From: CAZBQG01 sp964493945
GTDB lineage: Bacteria; Pseudomonadota; Alphaproteobacteria; Rhodospirillales; UBA2165
DNA: 16,916 bases
NCBI GenBank assembly: GCA_964493945.1
Contig: CAZBQG010000075.1
Coordinates: 1 to 16,916, forward strand
Direction of reading: 5' to 3'
Below, piece by piece: positions 1 through 7,030 of this stretch. A program made the translations under genes and the position numbers. Position 1 is the first letter of the stretch. The number at the start of each line of letters is the position of its first letter. The notes below the pieces were generated by a model. It was not told where the DNA came from. It ran no database searches and saw only the letters and a list, made by a program, of their open reading frames with translations.

Positions 1-49
1 CGACGCCTATGGGAATCCTAAACCCGATTCCGATAAATCATGAAACGCT

Positions 50-1387
50 CTAGCGCTTATACCACTGCCGGCAGGATGACCGCGAAGATGGCCCCCTGCC
101 CGGCTCGCTTTCCACGCTGATGATGCCGCCATGGGCAGTGATAATGCCGTGCGCCGTTGACAGGCCCAGCCCCGTGCCTTCGCCAACATCCTCAGTGGCA
201 AAGAAGGGCTCAAAGATACGTTCCCTGGTTTGCGCATCCATGCCGGTGCCGGTGTCGCTGACCGACAGGCAGACATGGGGACCGGGCGCCAAACCCGGAT
301 GAGAGGCGGCTGAAGCCTCATCCAGCAAGCAGCCGTCCAGATGGATGCTTAGCTTTCCGCCGTCATCCTTCATGGCGTATTGGGCATTGAGCAACAAGTT
401 AAGGATTACCTGGTGCAATTGGTTTTGATTGACGTGGATGGGCGGGCAGGCCGTATCCAGTTCGCGGATGATCTCGATATTCCCCGGCTTGGAAGTGCCA
501 AACAGTTCCAGTGCCTGTCCGATCAGCGCATCCATCCCGACCGTTTGCCTTTCCTGAACCTCTTGGCGGCTGAAAGAAAGCAATTGCCTGACGGTGTCGC
601 GCGCCCGCTGGGCCGATTTGAGAATTACTTCCAGTTCCGCCCGCAGTTCGCCATCGGCGGGCGCGCCTTCCATGGCGAACTCGATGGAACCGAACATGGG
701 GGTCAGGATATTGTTCAGATCATGGGCGATGTCGCCGGCCAGCGTGCCGATGGTTTCCAGTTTCTGAGCCTGGCGCAGATCAGCTTCCAGTTCCTTCTGC
801 CGGGTGATATCGGAAAGGATCACGATGGTGCCGCCGTCGGGCAATAGTGAATCGCGAAGATTGTACCATTTGCCGCGGCTCCTGAATTCCTCGTCGCGGG
901 GCTTGACCCGGTGGTCTTTCAGGTGCTCCACGATCCAGACTTCTTCCCGCCCGATGGCCTGCTCGATCTCCCCCATACCGGCCAGGGTGCGGATAGATTC
1001 CTCATAAGTTACACCCGGGAAAAGGAAGCCGCTCCCTTCCGGCCGCAAGGCCTTATATTGTGCGTTCTGCCTAACAAAACGGTCCTCCCTGTCCCACAGG
1101 ACGATGCCGACCGGTGCGTCATCAAGCGCGTTGATAAATCTGCGCCGCGCTTCTTCCATCTTTTCCTGGGCGACGATTTCCGCGGTCTCGTCAATAGCCG
1201 TTCCCCGGTAGCCCATGAATTTTCCTTCATCATCGAAGAACGGGAGACCATTTACCCGGAGATAGGCTTCCTTTCCGGAAACATCCATATAGGTATATCT
1301 GAAGTTCTGAAACGGGCGGTTGGCTTCGAGATCGGCCGATGGGCCGGCCAGATATCCTTGTTTGCATCGGCGCTTGGGAGTTCCCAT
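50..1387 (-). CDS. C-terminal fragment of the sensor histidine kinase (PAS, HisKA, HATPase)
   Basis: This frame carries the cytoplasmic kinase core. The end of PAS1 (about residues 18-70) is followed by PAS2 (about 82-197, ending ILSDITRQKELE), a HisKA H-box with the phospho-acceptor His222 (AGDIAHDLNNIL), and an HATPase with N-box (about 314-332), DTGTGM (about 379-384), FEPFF and GEGTGLGLS. The first 16 residues (MGTPKRRCKQ...) are out of the natural frame; true coding starts near 1339. The last 13 residues (PSSRSSCRQWYKR) are also out of frame. Adding one base to the C5 run at 92-96 would give the family-like end GRGAIFAVILPAVV and a TAA at 57-59. No receiver domain follows in the window. 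The core residues are intact, so the fragment could keep catalytic potential if translated. Confidence 0.6.
   Translation of the reverse strand: MGTPKRRCKQGYLAGPSADLEANRPFQNFRYTYMDVSGKEAYLRVNGLPFFDDEGKFMGYRGTAIDETAEIVAQEKMEEARRRFINALDDAPVGIVLWDREDRFVRQNAQYKALRPEGSGFLFPGVTYEESIRTLAGMGEIEQAIGREEVWIVEHLKDHRVKPRDEEFRSRGKWYNLRDSLLPDGGTIVILSDITRQKELEADLRQAQKLETIGTLAGDIAHDLNNILTPMFGSIEFAMEGAPADGELRAELEVILKSAQRARDTVRQLLSFSRQEVQERQTVGMDALIGQALELFGTSKPGNIEIIRELDTACPPIHVNQNQLHQVILNLLLNAQYAMKDDGGKLSIHLDGCLLDEASAASHPGLAPGPHVCLSVSDTGTGMDAQTRERIFEPFFATEDVGEGTGLGLSTAHGIITAHGGIISVESEPGRGPSSRSSCRQWYKR
92..96 (-). other. Inferred frame break 3 of the kinase gene (C5/G5 run)
   Basis: The HATPase end reads SEPGRG and then PSSRSSCRQW in the current frame. 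Adding one G to the minus-strand G5 run gives GRGAIFAVILPAVV and then TAA at 59-57. That is a typical histidine kinase C-terminus. Confidence 0.6.
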
Positions 1388-1806
1388 CTTCTTTTTCTAA
1401 GGGCGGCTTCGGCACTCAAGCTACGGGAAATAGCTGGATTGTGGGAGAGGTAGGTATAGCGATGTTCGTCATCGGTCTCCCAGAACCGGTCAGCCGCCGA
1501 GGCGGCGAAATCGCGGAAACGTTGTTCGTTGAAGCTGAGCGCAAGTTCCGTTCCCTTGCGGTGCGCAATGAGCAAGGCCGTGATCCAGATGGCAAACAGG
1601 GCCAGTCCCCGGTTGGCCAGCACGACCCATGGGGTGCCGGCCTCCGGCGATAGAAAAAAGCCCAGAACAGTGAGTGCCGAAGACACCCAGGCCAATATAT
1701 GGACGTGCCCTTGCCTGGGAAACCAGATGCCGCAAAGGACAAGGGCCACATAGGGTACGCCCCCTGCAACACCCAGCGGCGTGGCTAAATCGAAGGCGAA
1801 AACCAA
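1252..1806 (-). CDS. N-terminal fragment of the sensor histidine kinase (membrane segments and start of PAS1)
   Basis: This open frame carries the kinase sensor module. About 80 residues hold three hydrophobic stretches (around GVPYVALVLCGIWF, ILAWVSSALTVLGFFL and LALFAIWITALLIA), then a linker and the start of a PAS domain (RFRDFAASAADRFWETDD). From about position 1339 downward the frame is wrong: residues after KDIWPAH no longer look like PAS, while the neighbouring frame continues with ADLEANRPFQNFRY. The formal start TTG at 1806 is probably not real. The true N-terminus lies upstream at GTG 1859 in another frame, joined through the T4 run at 1805-1808 (minus-strand sense). As it stands this would be a membrane protein without a kinase core. 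Confidence 0.55.
   Translation of the reverse strand: MVFAFDLATPLGVAGGVPYVALVLCGIWFPRQGHVHILAWVSSALTVLGFFLSPEAGTPWVVLANRGLALFAIWITALLIAHRKGTELALSFNEQRFRDFAASAADRFWETDDEHRYTYLSHNPAISRSLSAEAALRKRRWELPSADANKDIWPAHRPISKPTARFRTSDIPIWMFPERKPISG
1337..1343 (-). other. Inferred frame break 2 of the kinase gene (inside PAS1)
   Basis: The upstream frame reads KDIWPAH up to the codon CAT at 1341-1339. The downstream frame picks up at 1339-1337 with S-ADLEANRPFQNFRY. Joining them as W-P-A-H-x-A-D-L-E needs one more base and matches the usual PAS wording W..H.ADLE..RPF. The direction is the same as the other two breaks: one base missing. Confidence 0.65.
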
Positions 1807-1808
1807 AA
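1805..1808 (-). other. Inferred frame break 1 of the kinase gene (A4/T4 run)
   Basis: Minus-strand translation from GTG 1859 gives VTDQAQLKRIGLATLSLF and then runs into nonsense and a stop. The frame one base off continues as LVFAFDLATPLGVAGG. One extra T in the run of four would join them as ATLSLF-LVFAFDL, so a base is missing here relative to an intact gene. Confidence 0.6.
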
Positions 1809-1875
1809 TAGCGAAAGGGTGGCCAGACCAATCCGTTTTAATTGCGCCTGGTCGGTCACGTTATTGCTGCCCCCC

Positions 1876-3357
1876 TTAAAGGCTCTGCCGGGTTCCGATC
1901 AGGCTGAGGAATTTGCGCGCCGTGCCGGCCTTCAGATAAACCAGGGCACAGCCCAGGATGCGGTCATCCTTCTTGGCACCGGCCGCCGGGCAATCTTTTT
2001 CAGGCAGTTGAGTCCGGGCAGCCCGCCGGGATGGCTTGGCTCCGGTATCGGTCAGGGCGCGTGGCTGATTTTCCTCGCGGCCCGCATTCATGTCCTTCTC
2101 CCCCAGGATCGGTATATCCGGACTTATCCCCGCCCCCTGGATCGACCGCCCAGAAGGCAGGTAGTAGAGCGAGGTGGTCAGGCGCAACGCGCCGGCCCAA
2201 TCCAGCGGTGTGATGGTCTGCACCGATCCCTTGCCGAATGAGCGCCGGCCCATAACCGTTGCCCTGCCATGGTCCTGCAAGGCACCCGCGACGATTTCCG
2301 AGGCCGAGGCCGAACTGCGGTTGATCAGCACGACCAGTGGCAGGCCTCGCAACAGGTCGCCCTCTTCCGCGTAGAAACCACGCATTGAGCCCCGCCGGTT
2401 GCGGATCGAGACGATCTCACCATGGTCCAGCAACGCATCCGTAACGGCGACCGACTGGCTTAAAAGTCCCCCTGGATTGTTGCGCAGATCTAGAACCACG
2501 CCACTCAGCCGGTTGCCCAGCCGGGCGCGGATTTGGGTGATCGCCTTGTCCAGGGCTTCTTCGGAATTCTGAATGAATTGGGTAAGCTGGATGACCGCCA
2601 CATTTTTTTCTAGGCGCCATTTCACCGGGCGCAGGCGGATCACGGCGCGGGTCACGGTGACCTGGAACGGCGTCAGTTTTTCCCGGCTGATGGTGAGGCG
2701 CACGTCGGAGCCGGGCCGGCCCCTGAGCAGTCTGACGATATCGCGCATTTTCTTGCCCTTGATGGACAATCCGTCCACATGGGTAATCAGGTCCTCGGAC
2801 TTTATTCCGGCCCGGTAGGCGGGCGTATCCTCGATCGGCTGGATGACCCGGACGAACCCGTCCTTCAAGTTGATCTCGATGCCCAAACCGCCGAACTCAC
2901 CGCTGGTGACCACCTGGGATTCCCGGTATTCATCCGGATTGAGATAGCTGGAATGGGGGTCCAGGGTAGCCATCACCGAATCCAGCGCTGCCTCGACCAG
3001 CAGGCGGGGATCGCCCTTGCCTTTAGGCGTGCCCAGCTTCTCCATGCCGTGGATGGCGGCGTCGATCAGCTTCTTTTCCTTGGTGTCATAAATATATTCG
3101 GAACGCACCCGGCTGAAGGCATCGTTGAAATGGTGCAATTGTTCGGCTTGTTCCAGATTTTTATCGGACAATGCGTTGAAGGCATTGCGGAAACGGCTGG
3201 TTTGTTCGGTGTCCCTGGGGCCGGGGAACGTACCGAAGACGCGGGCCAGGGATGTGCCGCTGTCTGAACAGCCGGTCAGCGAATTGCCCAGCAGAACGAG
3301 AAGCACGAAACCCACGAGAACCAATGGCATGGAGCCGGGAAACCAAGCTTTTTTCAC
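1876..3357 (-). CDS. ctpA: S41 family C-terminal processing protease (lipoprotein)
   Basis: A periplasmic serine protease of the Tsp/CtpA family, which cuts proteins near their C-termini. I chose GTG at 3357, about 493 residues, because AAGGAG lies 11 bases upstream and the protein then begins VKKAWFPGSM, a normal signal start. An in-frame TTG at 3387 would add ten unlikely residues. The signal ends in a lipobox, LTGC, with Cys at about residue 30, so it is probably a lipoprotein. A PDZ domain follows at about 155-225 (GGLGIEINLKDGF...), then the S41 protease domain with the SASE serine at about 351 and the FGKG lysine at about 376. Their 25-residue spacing is exactly that of the family Ser/Lys dyad. 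The C-terminal 75 residues are variable. Its stop is 16 bases before the inferred kinase start, so the two are likely cotranscribed. Confidence 0.93.
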   Translation of the reverse strand: MKKAWFPGSMPLVLVGFVLLVLLGNSLTGCSDSGTSLARVFGTFPGPRDTEQTSRFRNAFNALSDKNLEQAEQLHHFNDAFSRVRSEYIYDTKEKKLIDAAIHGMEKLGTPKGKGDPRLLVEAALDSVMATLDPHSSYLNPDEYRESQVVTSGEFGGLGIEINLKDGFVRVIQPIEDTPAYRAGIKSEDLITHVDGLSIKGKKMRDIVRLLRGRPGSDVRLTISREKLTPFQVTVTRAVIRLRPVKWRLEKNVAVIQLTQFIQNSEEALDKAITQIRARLGNRLSGVVLDLRNNPGGLLSQSVAVTDALLDHGEIVSIRNRRGSMRGFYAEEGDLLRGLPLVVLINRSSASASEIVAGALQDHGRATVMGRRSFGKGSVQTITPLDWAGALRLTTSLYYLPSGRSIQGAGISPDIPILGEKDMNAGREENQPRALTDTGAKPSRRAARTQLPEKDCPAAGAKKDDRILGCALVYLKAGTARKFLSLIGTRQSL

Positions 3358-3383
3358 CGCGCCTTCATCTCCTTGCGTTACCC

Positions 3384-3412
3384 ACAATCGAGCCCACTGA
3401 TGGCTGGGTCAA
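3384..3412 (-). promoter_or_regulatory. Weak possible promoter in front of ctpA
   Basis: On the minus strand TTGACC (3412-3407), a 17-base spacer and GATTGT (3389-3384) stand just upstream of the ctpA ribosome site. The -35 box is good and the -10 box poor (3 of 6). It falls in the 67-base gap after the DHH gene. ctpA may equally be read through from upstream. Confidence 0.25.
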
Positions 3413-3424
3413 AGGATTGCAAAT

Positions 3425-4363
3425 TTATCCGTCTTTGTTGATCTCGGTGATCAATTCCTGAAGTATTCTGGGCGCATCCTCTTCGTTGACCTGGCAGGTG
3501 CCCGCCGCTTCGTGACCACCACCGCCATAGCGCAGCATCAGATTACCCACATCGGTTTTGGAGGAACGGTTGAAAATGGATTTGCCGGTGGCGAAGACCA
3601 CGTTCAGTTTCTCCAATCCCCAGATCACATGGATCGAAATATTGGTTTCCGGAAAGAGGGCATAAATCTGGAACCGGTTGCCGGGATAGATCACTTCCTC
3701 GTGGCGTAAATCAAGGATCACCAGGTTAGAGTGAACCTTGGTGCAACGCCTGAGCTGTTCGACGAACTGTTCCTGATAGCTCATATAAAGGTCGACCCGT
3801 TCCTTGACATGGGGCAGGGCCAGAATCTCTTCAATGGAGTGATTGCGGCAATATTCGATGAGTTCCATCATCAATTCGTAATTGGAGATGGTGAAATCGC
3901 GGAAGCGGCCCAGGCCCGTGCGGGCATCCATAATGAAATTTAGCAACGGCCACCCCCCCGGGGAGAGCACCTCATCCATGGAGAATTGGGCCGAATCACC
4001 CTTATCCACCGCATCCATCATTTCCGGGTTGGCATTAACGAAGGCGTTCGGCCCACCGTAAAATTCATAAACCACCCGCGCCGCCGATGGCGCCTTGGGG
4101 TCGTTCACGTAATTCGCCGGCACCTTGTCCAGGCGGATCATTTCACTGGCATGATGATCGAAGGCCCGCTGCACCCGGGGATCGAAGGGCAGGTTGGCCG
4201 TGATATCATTTGAATCGAGCAGGATGGTTCCGTCCTGAACGTCTTTGGGATGGGCTAACTTTATGTCCTTCACCATATCCAGTTCCCGAAACAGTACCGC
4301 GCAGACCAGACCATCGAAATCGCTGCGCGTGACCAGACGGAATTTATCTTCCAAATCGCTCAT
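3425..4363 (-). CDS. DHH family phosphoesterase (exopolyphosphatase-like)
   Basis: 312 residues. The DHH superfamily uses two metal ions to hydrolyse phosphoesters; members include RecJ, nano-RNases and exopolyphosphatases. Visible motifs are TRSDFDG (Asp15, Asp17) in place of the commoner DHDG, the DHH signature FDHHASE (Asp69, His70, His71), an Asp-rich MMDAVDKGDSA (about 116-125), and the DHHA1-type glycine loop RYGGGGHEAAG (about 279-288). No signal peptide or membrane segment is evident, so it is probably cytosolic. The ATG at 4363 has a strong GGAGGAG two bases upstream, plus overlapping shorter options. It sits 75 bases after the aminotransferase gene on the same strand. The substrate (polyphosphate, oligonucleotide or cyclic dinucleotide product) cannot be decided from sequence alone. 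Confidence 0.85.
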   Translation of the reverse strand: MSDLEDKFRLVTRSDFDGLVCAVLFRELDMVKDIKLAHPKDVQDGTILLDSNDITANLPFDPRVQRAFDHHASEMIRLDKVPANYVNDPKAPSAARVVYEFYGGPNAFVNANPEMMDAVDKGDSAQFSMDEVLSPGGWPLLNFIMDARTGLGRFRDFTISNYELMMELIEYCRNHSIEEILALPHVKERVDLYMSYQEQFVEQLRRCTKVHSNLVILDLRHEEVIYPGNRFQIYALFPETNISIHVIWGLEKLNVVFATGKSIFNRSSKTDVGNLMLRYGGGGHEAAGTCQVNEEDAPRILQELITEINKDG

Positions 4364-4438
4364 GTCTCCTCCGCATTGTTCTTGCTCTTATACGACGGAA
4401 CGGCTGAGGATTCCAAGCCGCCGAAGGAGCACCAATCG

Positions 4439-5758
4439 TCAATCCACCCACTTAAGTGCATCACTCAGAACCTGGAAAAGTTGGTCGATCTCGTCCTTTT
4501 CGATAACCAGGGGCGGCGACAGCGCAATAATGTCACCGGTCAGCCTGACCAGCGCACCTTGTTCAAAACAGCGTACGAAAACATCATAGGCCCGGCTGCC
4601 CGGCTTGCCCACCCGTCCCTCTAGCTCAACGGCTCCGACCAGACCAATATTGCGAAGATCAATCACATGGGGCAGCCCCTTGAGCGCATGCACCGCATCC
4701 TCCCAATAAGAGGCGAGCCCGGCGGCCCGGGCGAACAGATCTTCTTTGGCATAGATATCCAGTGTGGCCAGACCGGCGGCGCAGGCCAGGGGGTGGCCGG
4801 AATAGGTATAGCCGTGAAACAGTTCGATCACTTGTTCAGGACCGGTCATCAGGCCGTCATGGATGTCCTTGCTGAGGATCACCGCCCCCATGGGCACGGC
4901 GGCGTTGGTCAGCCCCTTGGCCATGGTGATCATATCCGGCGTGATGGAGAGATGTTCCGCCGCCGTAGCCGCCCCCAGACGTCCGAAGCCCGTAATCACC
5001 TCATCGAAAATGAGCAAAATTCCATGTGTGTCGCAAATCTGGCGGAGCCGTTCCAGATAGCCTTTGGGCGGCACCAGAACGCCGGTCGAGCCGGCCATGG
5101 GCTCGACGATGACGGCGGCCAGGGACTTGGCACCATGCAGGCCGACCAGCCCTTCCAATTCATCGGCCAGATGGGCACCCCATTCGGGCTGGCCTTTGGA
5201 ATAGGCGTTTTCGCCAAGATTGTGCGTGTGGGACAGATGATCGATTTCGGGCAAAAGGCTGCCGAAGGCCAGGCGGTTGTTGGCGATGCCACCCACCGAC
5301 ATGCCGCCGAAACCGACACCGTGATAGCCCCTGGCCCGGCCCACCAGGCGCCGGCGCCCGCCTTCGCCCTTGGCCCGGTGATAGGCCAGCGCGATCTTCA
5401 GCGCCGTATCGACGGATTCCGAACCCGAATTGGTGAAAAAGACGTGATCCAGCCCTTCCGGCATGATGACGGCGGTCTTCTCGGCCAGGGCGAAGGCCGG
5501 CGGATGGCCCATTTGGAAGGGCGGCGCGTAATCCAGCTCGGCCGCCTGGGCCTGCACGGCTTCGACGATTTCAGGCCTCCCATGGCCCGCATTGACGCAC
5601 CACATGCCAGCCGTGCCATCGATGATCTGGCGCCCGTCCGTCGTCGTGTAATGCACCCCCTTGGCGCTGGCCAGAAGGCGCGGATTATCCTTGAACTGGC
5701 GGTTGGCGGTGAAGGGCATGAACCAGGCATCGAGATTATTAGGCAGTTTGGAAGTCAT
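4439..5758 (-). CDS. Class III omega-amino acid:pyruvate aminotransferase
   Basis: 439 residues, typical of fold-type I class III aminotransferases. These use pyridoxal phosphate to move an amino group from an omega-amino acid or amine (for example beta-alanine) to pyruvate. The N-terminus (LDAWFMPFTANRQFKDNPR) and GMWCVNAGHGRPEIVEAV are wording I associate with the omega-amino acid:pyruvate subgroup. The phosphate-binding NSGSESVDTALK lies at 110-121, the cofactor Asp in FDEVITGFGR at 252, and the Schiff-base lysine in MITMAKGLTNAAVPMGA at 281. ATG at 5758 has GGAG about seven bases upstream. It starts 33 bases after ctaA, suggesting cotranscription, with no obvious metabolic link to heme A synthesis. 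Exact substrate is uncertain among beta-alanine, taurine-like amines and polyamines. Confidence 0.9.
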   Translation of the reverse strand: MTSKLPNNLDAWFMPFTANRQFKDNPRLLASAKGVHYTTTDGRQIIDGTAGMWCVNAGHGRPEIVEAVQAQAAELDYAPPFQMGHPPAFALAEKTAVIMPEGLDHVFFTNSGSESVDTALKIALAYHRAKGEGGRRRLVGRARGYHGVGFGGMSVGGIANNRLAFGSLLPEIDHLSHTHNLGENAYSKGQPEWGAHLADELEGLVGLHGAKSLAAVIVEPMAGSTGVLVPPKGYLERLRQICDTHGILLIFDEVITGFGRLGAATAAEHLSITPDMITMAKGLTNAAVPMGAVILSKDIHDGLMTGPEQVIELFHGYTYSGHPLACAAGLATLDIYAKEDLFARAAGLASYWEDAVHALKGLPHVIDLRNIGLVGAVELEGRVGKPGSRAYDVFVRCFEQGALVRLTGDIIALSPPLVIEKDEIDQLFQVLSDALKWVD

Positions 5759-5791
5759 TTTTGTCTCCGTAGAAGAAAGATTGGACGTCTC

Positions 5792-6913
5792 TCAACCGGC
5801 CGATAATTCCCGCACCAGCCACAGCGAGAGGGTAAAAAGAACAAATGCGCCGGCCTGATGAATGGCGGCCAGGGAAACGGGCACCAGCAACAAAAGCGTG
5901 GCGATACCCAAGGATAGCTGGATCAGGGCCATCAGGGCCAGCCCGTCCAGCAAAAGCCGCCGGCGGCCGCATAAATCGCGCCGCATGGTCAGCCAAAAAA
6001 CCAAAATGAGCAAAATAAGGGATTCAGCAAACAAGCGGTGATCGAACTGGACCGTGGTCAGATTTTCGAAAAAATTGATATACCACGGGCTCTCGGCCAT
6101 CAGGCCTGGCGGAAACACAGCGCCTTCCATGAGGGGGAAGCTGTTATGGATCAGGCCGGCATCAAGCCCCGCGACGAAACCGCCCGACATGATGGTCAGG
6201 GTTATCCAGCAGGTGATCACGATGGCGAAGCGGCGTCCCGCCACCTGGCGCACATCCTCCAGCCTGCCGGCCCCCAAAAGGCCCAACGCCACCCATAGCA
6301 TATAGCCATAGATTAATAGTGCGGCCGCCAAATGGGCGGTGAGGCGGTATTGGCTTACATCGGGCTCCAGCACCAGGCCGCTTTGCACCATGTACCACCC
6401 AAGAACGCCCTGCAGCCCGCCCAGAACGAAAATGATCACCAGGCGGGGGATAAGCCTGGACCCGACCCAGCCCCGGATGAGAAAGAAGGCGAAAGGCAGA
6501 AGAAACACCACCCCCATCAGCCGGCCCCACAAACGGTGCAGATATTCAAGCCAGAAGATGGATTTGAATTCGGGGAGCGCCATGCCGAAATTGAGCTCTT
6601 TATATTCGGGGAATTGGCGGTAACGTTCGAAGACGGCGTTCCATTCCACATCGTTCATGGGCGGCAGCCAGCCGGTCAGGGGCCGCCAATCGACCATGGA
6701 AAGACCCGATTGGGTGAGACGGGTAACGCCACCCAGCACGACCATGGCGAAGACCATGGCGGAAAGCACCAATAGCCAGACCGCAATGACGCGCTCACGG
6801 CCCATGCCCGGGATGGTCTCCCAATCAGGCACGGAGCCGGGATCCAGATCCTCTTCGGACTCGTCCATTTCGGCCGGATCAGCTTCTATTTCCGCCGCCA
6901 TTTCCATTTCCAT
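5792..6913 (-). CDS. ctaA: Heme A synthase (COX15/CtaA type)
   Basis: 373 residues. The enzyme is an inner-membrane protein that oxidises the C8 methyl of heme O to give heme A for aa3-type cytochrome oxidase. Hydrophobic segments fit eight transmembrane helices. Four conserved histidines sit in the expected places: LEYLHRLWGR (His126), RLTAHLAAALL (His194), FDHRLFAESL (His292) and AAIHQAGAF (His352). The early loop GGVTRLTQSGLSMVDWRP is a strong family marker. No cysteine pair is seen in the first periplasmic loop, as in the proteobacterial/mitochondrial subtype. The first 40 residues are an acidic extension (MEMEMAAEIEADPAEMDESEED...). ATG at 6913 has only a weak GGGG-type site, and ATG two codons later is equally possible. 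It faces the carbamoyltransferase gene across a 117-base divergent gap. Confidence 0.95.
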   Translation of the reverse strand: MEMEMAAEIEADPAEMDESEEDLDPGSVPDWETIPGMGRERVIAVWLLVLSAMVFAMVVLGGVTRLTQSGLSMVDWRPLTGWLPPMNDVEWNAVFERYRQFPEYKELNFGMALPEFKSIFWLEYLHRLWGRLMGVVFLLPFAFFLIRGWVGSRLIPRLVIIFVLGGLQGVLGWYMVQSGLVLEPDVSQYRLTAHLAAALLIYGYMLWVALGLLGAGRLEDVRQVAGRRFAIVITCWITLTIMSGGFVAGLDAGLIHNSFPLMEGAVFPPGLMAESPWYINFFENLTTVQFDHRLFAESLILLILVFWLTMRRDLCGRRRLLLDGLALMALIQLSLGIATLLLLVPVSLAAIHQAGAFVLFTLSLWLVRELSAG

Positions 6914-7030
6914 CCCAGGGGAAATGCCCCACCGGGCACAGCTTACGTGGGCTTTCGGCCCAAATCAAACATATGCGGGGTCCGGCAAGCCCTGTAAAAG
7001 AGAGCCCTCACCATCAACCCTCCATGCGGA
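6914..7030. promoter_or_regulatory. Divergent intergenic region between ctaA and the carbamoyltransferase gene
   Basis: Both flanking genes start from this 117-base gap, so it should hold promoters for each. A small hairpin, TGGGC-TTTCG-GCCCA at 6948-6962, and a GGGG...CCCC pair at 6918-6930 lie on the ctaA side. I see no convincing -35/-10 pair for either direction. Confidence 0.4.

Larger units (their letters stand above)
57..1859 (-). pseudogene. PAS-domain membrane sensor histidine kinase, broken by three frame breaks
   Basis: Reading across three frames restores one continuous protein of about 601 residues. It has a short N-terminus (VTDQAQLKRIGLATLSLF), hydrophobic membrane segments (about residues 19-100), a first PAS domain (about 110-235), a second PAS domain (about 245-355), a HisKA segment with the H-box IAHDLNNIL (His about 380) and a C-terminal HATPase. 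The HATPase has an N-box (LHQVILNLLLNAQ), G1 (DTGTGM), F-box (FEPFF) and G2 (GEGTGLGLS). The family autophosphorylates the His and passes the phosphate to a response regulator; no regulator gene is in the window. The likely start is GTG at 1859, 16 bases after the ctpA stop, with AAGGGGGG as ribosome site. Frame changes fall near 1805-1808, 1339 and 92-96, each equivalent to one missing base. The restored stop is TAA at 57-59. Gene decay and assembly error both fit. Confidence 0.75.

Noticed and set aside
1300..1390. Programmed -1 ribosomal frameshifting as the explanation for the kinase breaks
   Set aside because: No heptameric slippery sequence followed by a strong stem was found, and three separate breaks in one gene make programmed shifting unlikely. 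Missing bases fit better.
4667..5806. Long plus-strand open frame (379 codons) opposite the aminotransferase gene
   Set aside because: It is antisense to a clear aminotransferase, rich in Gly/His/Arg/Gln as expected for the complement of GC-rich codons, and shows no domain.
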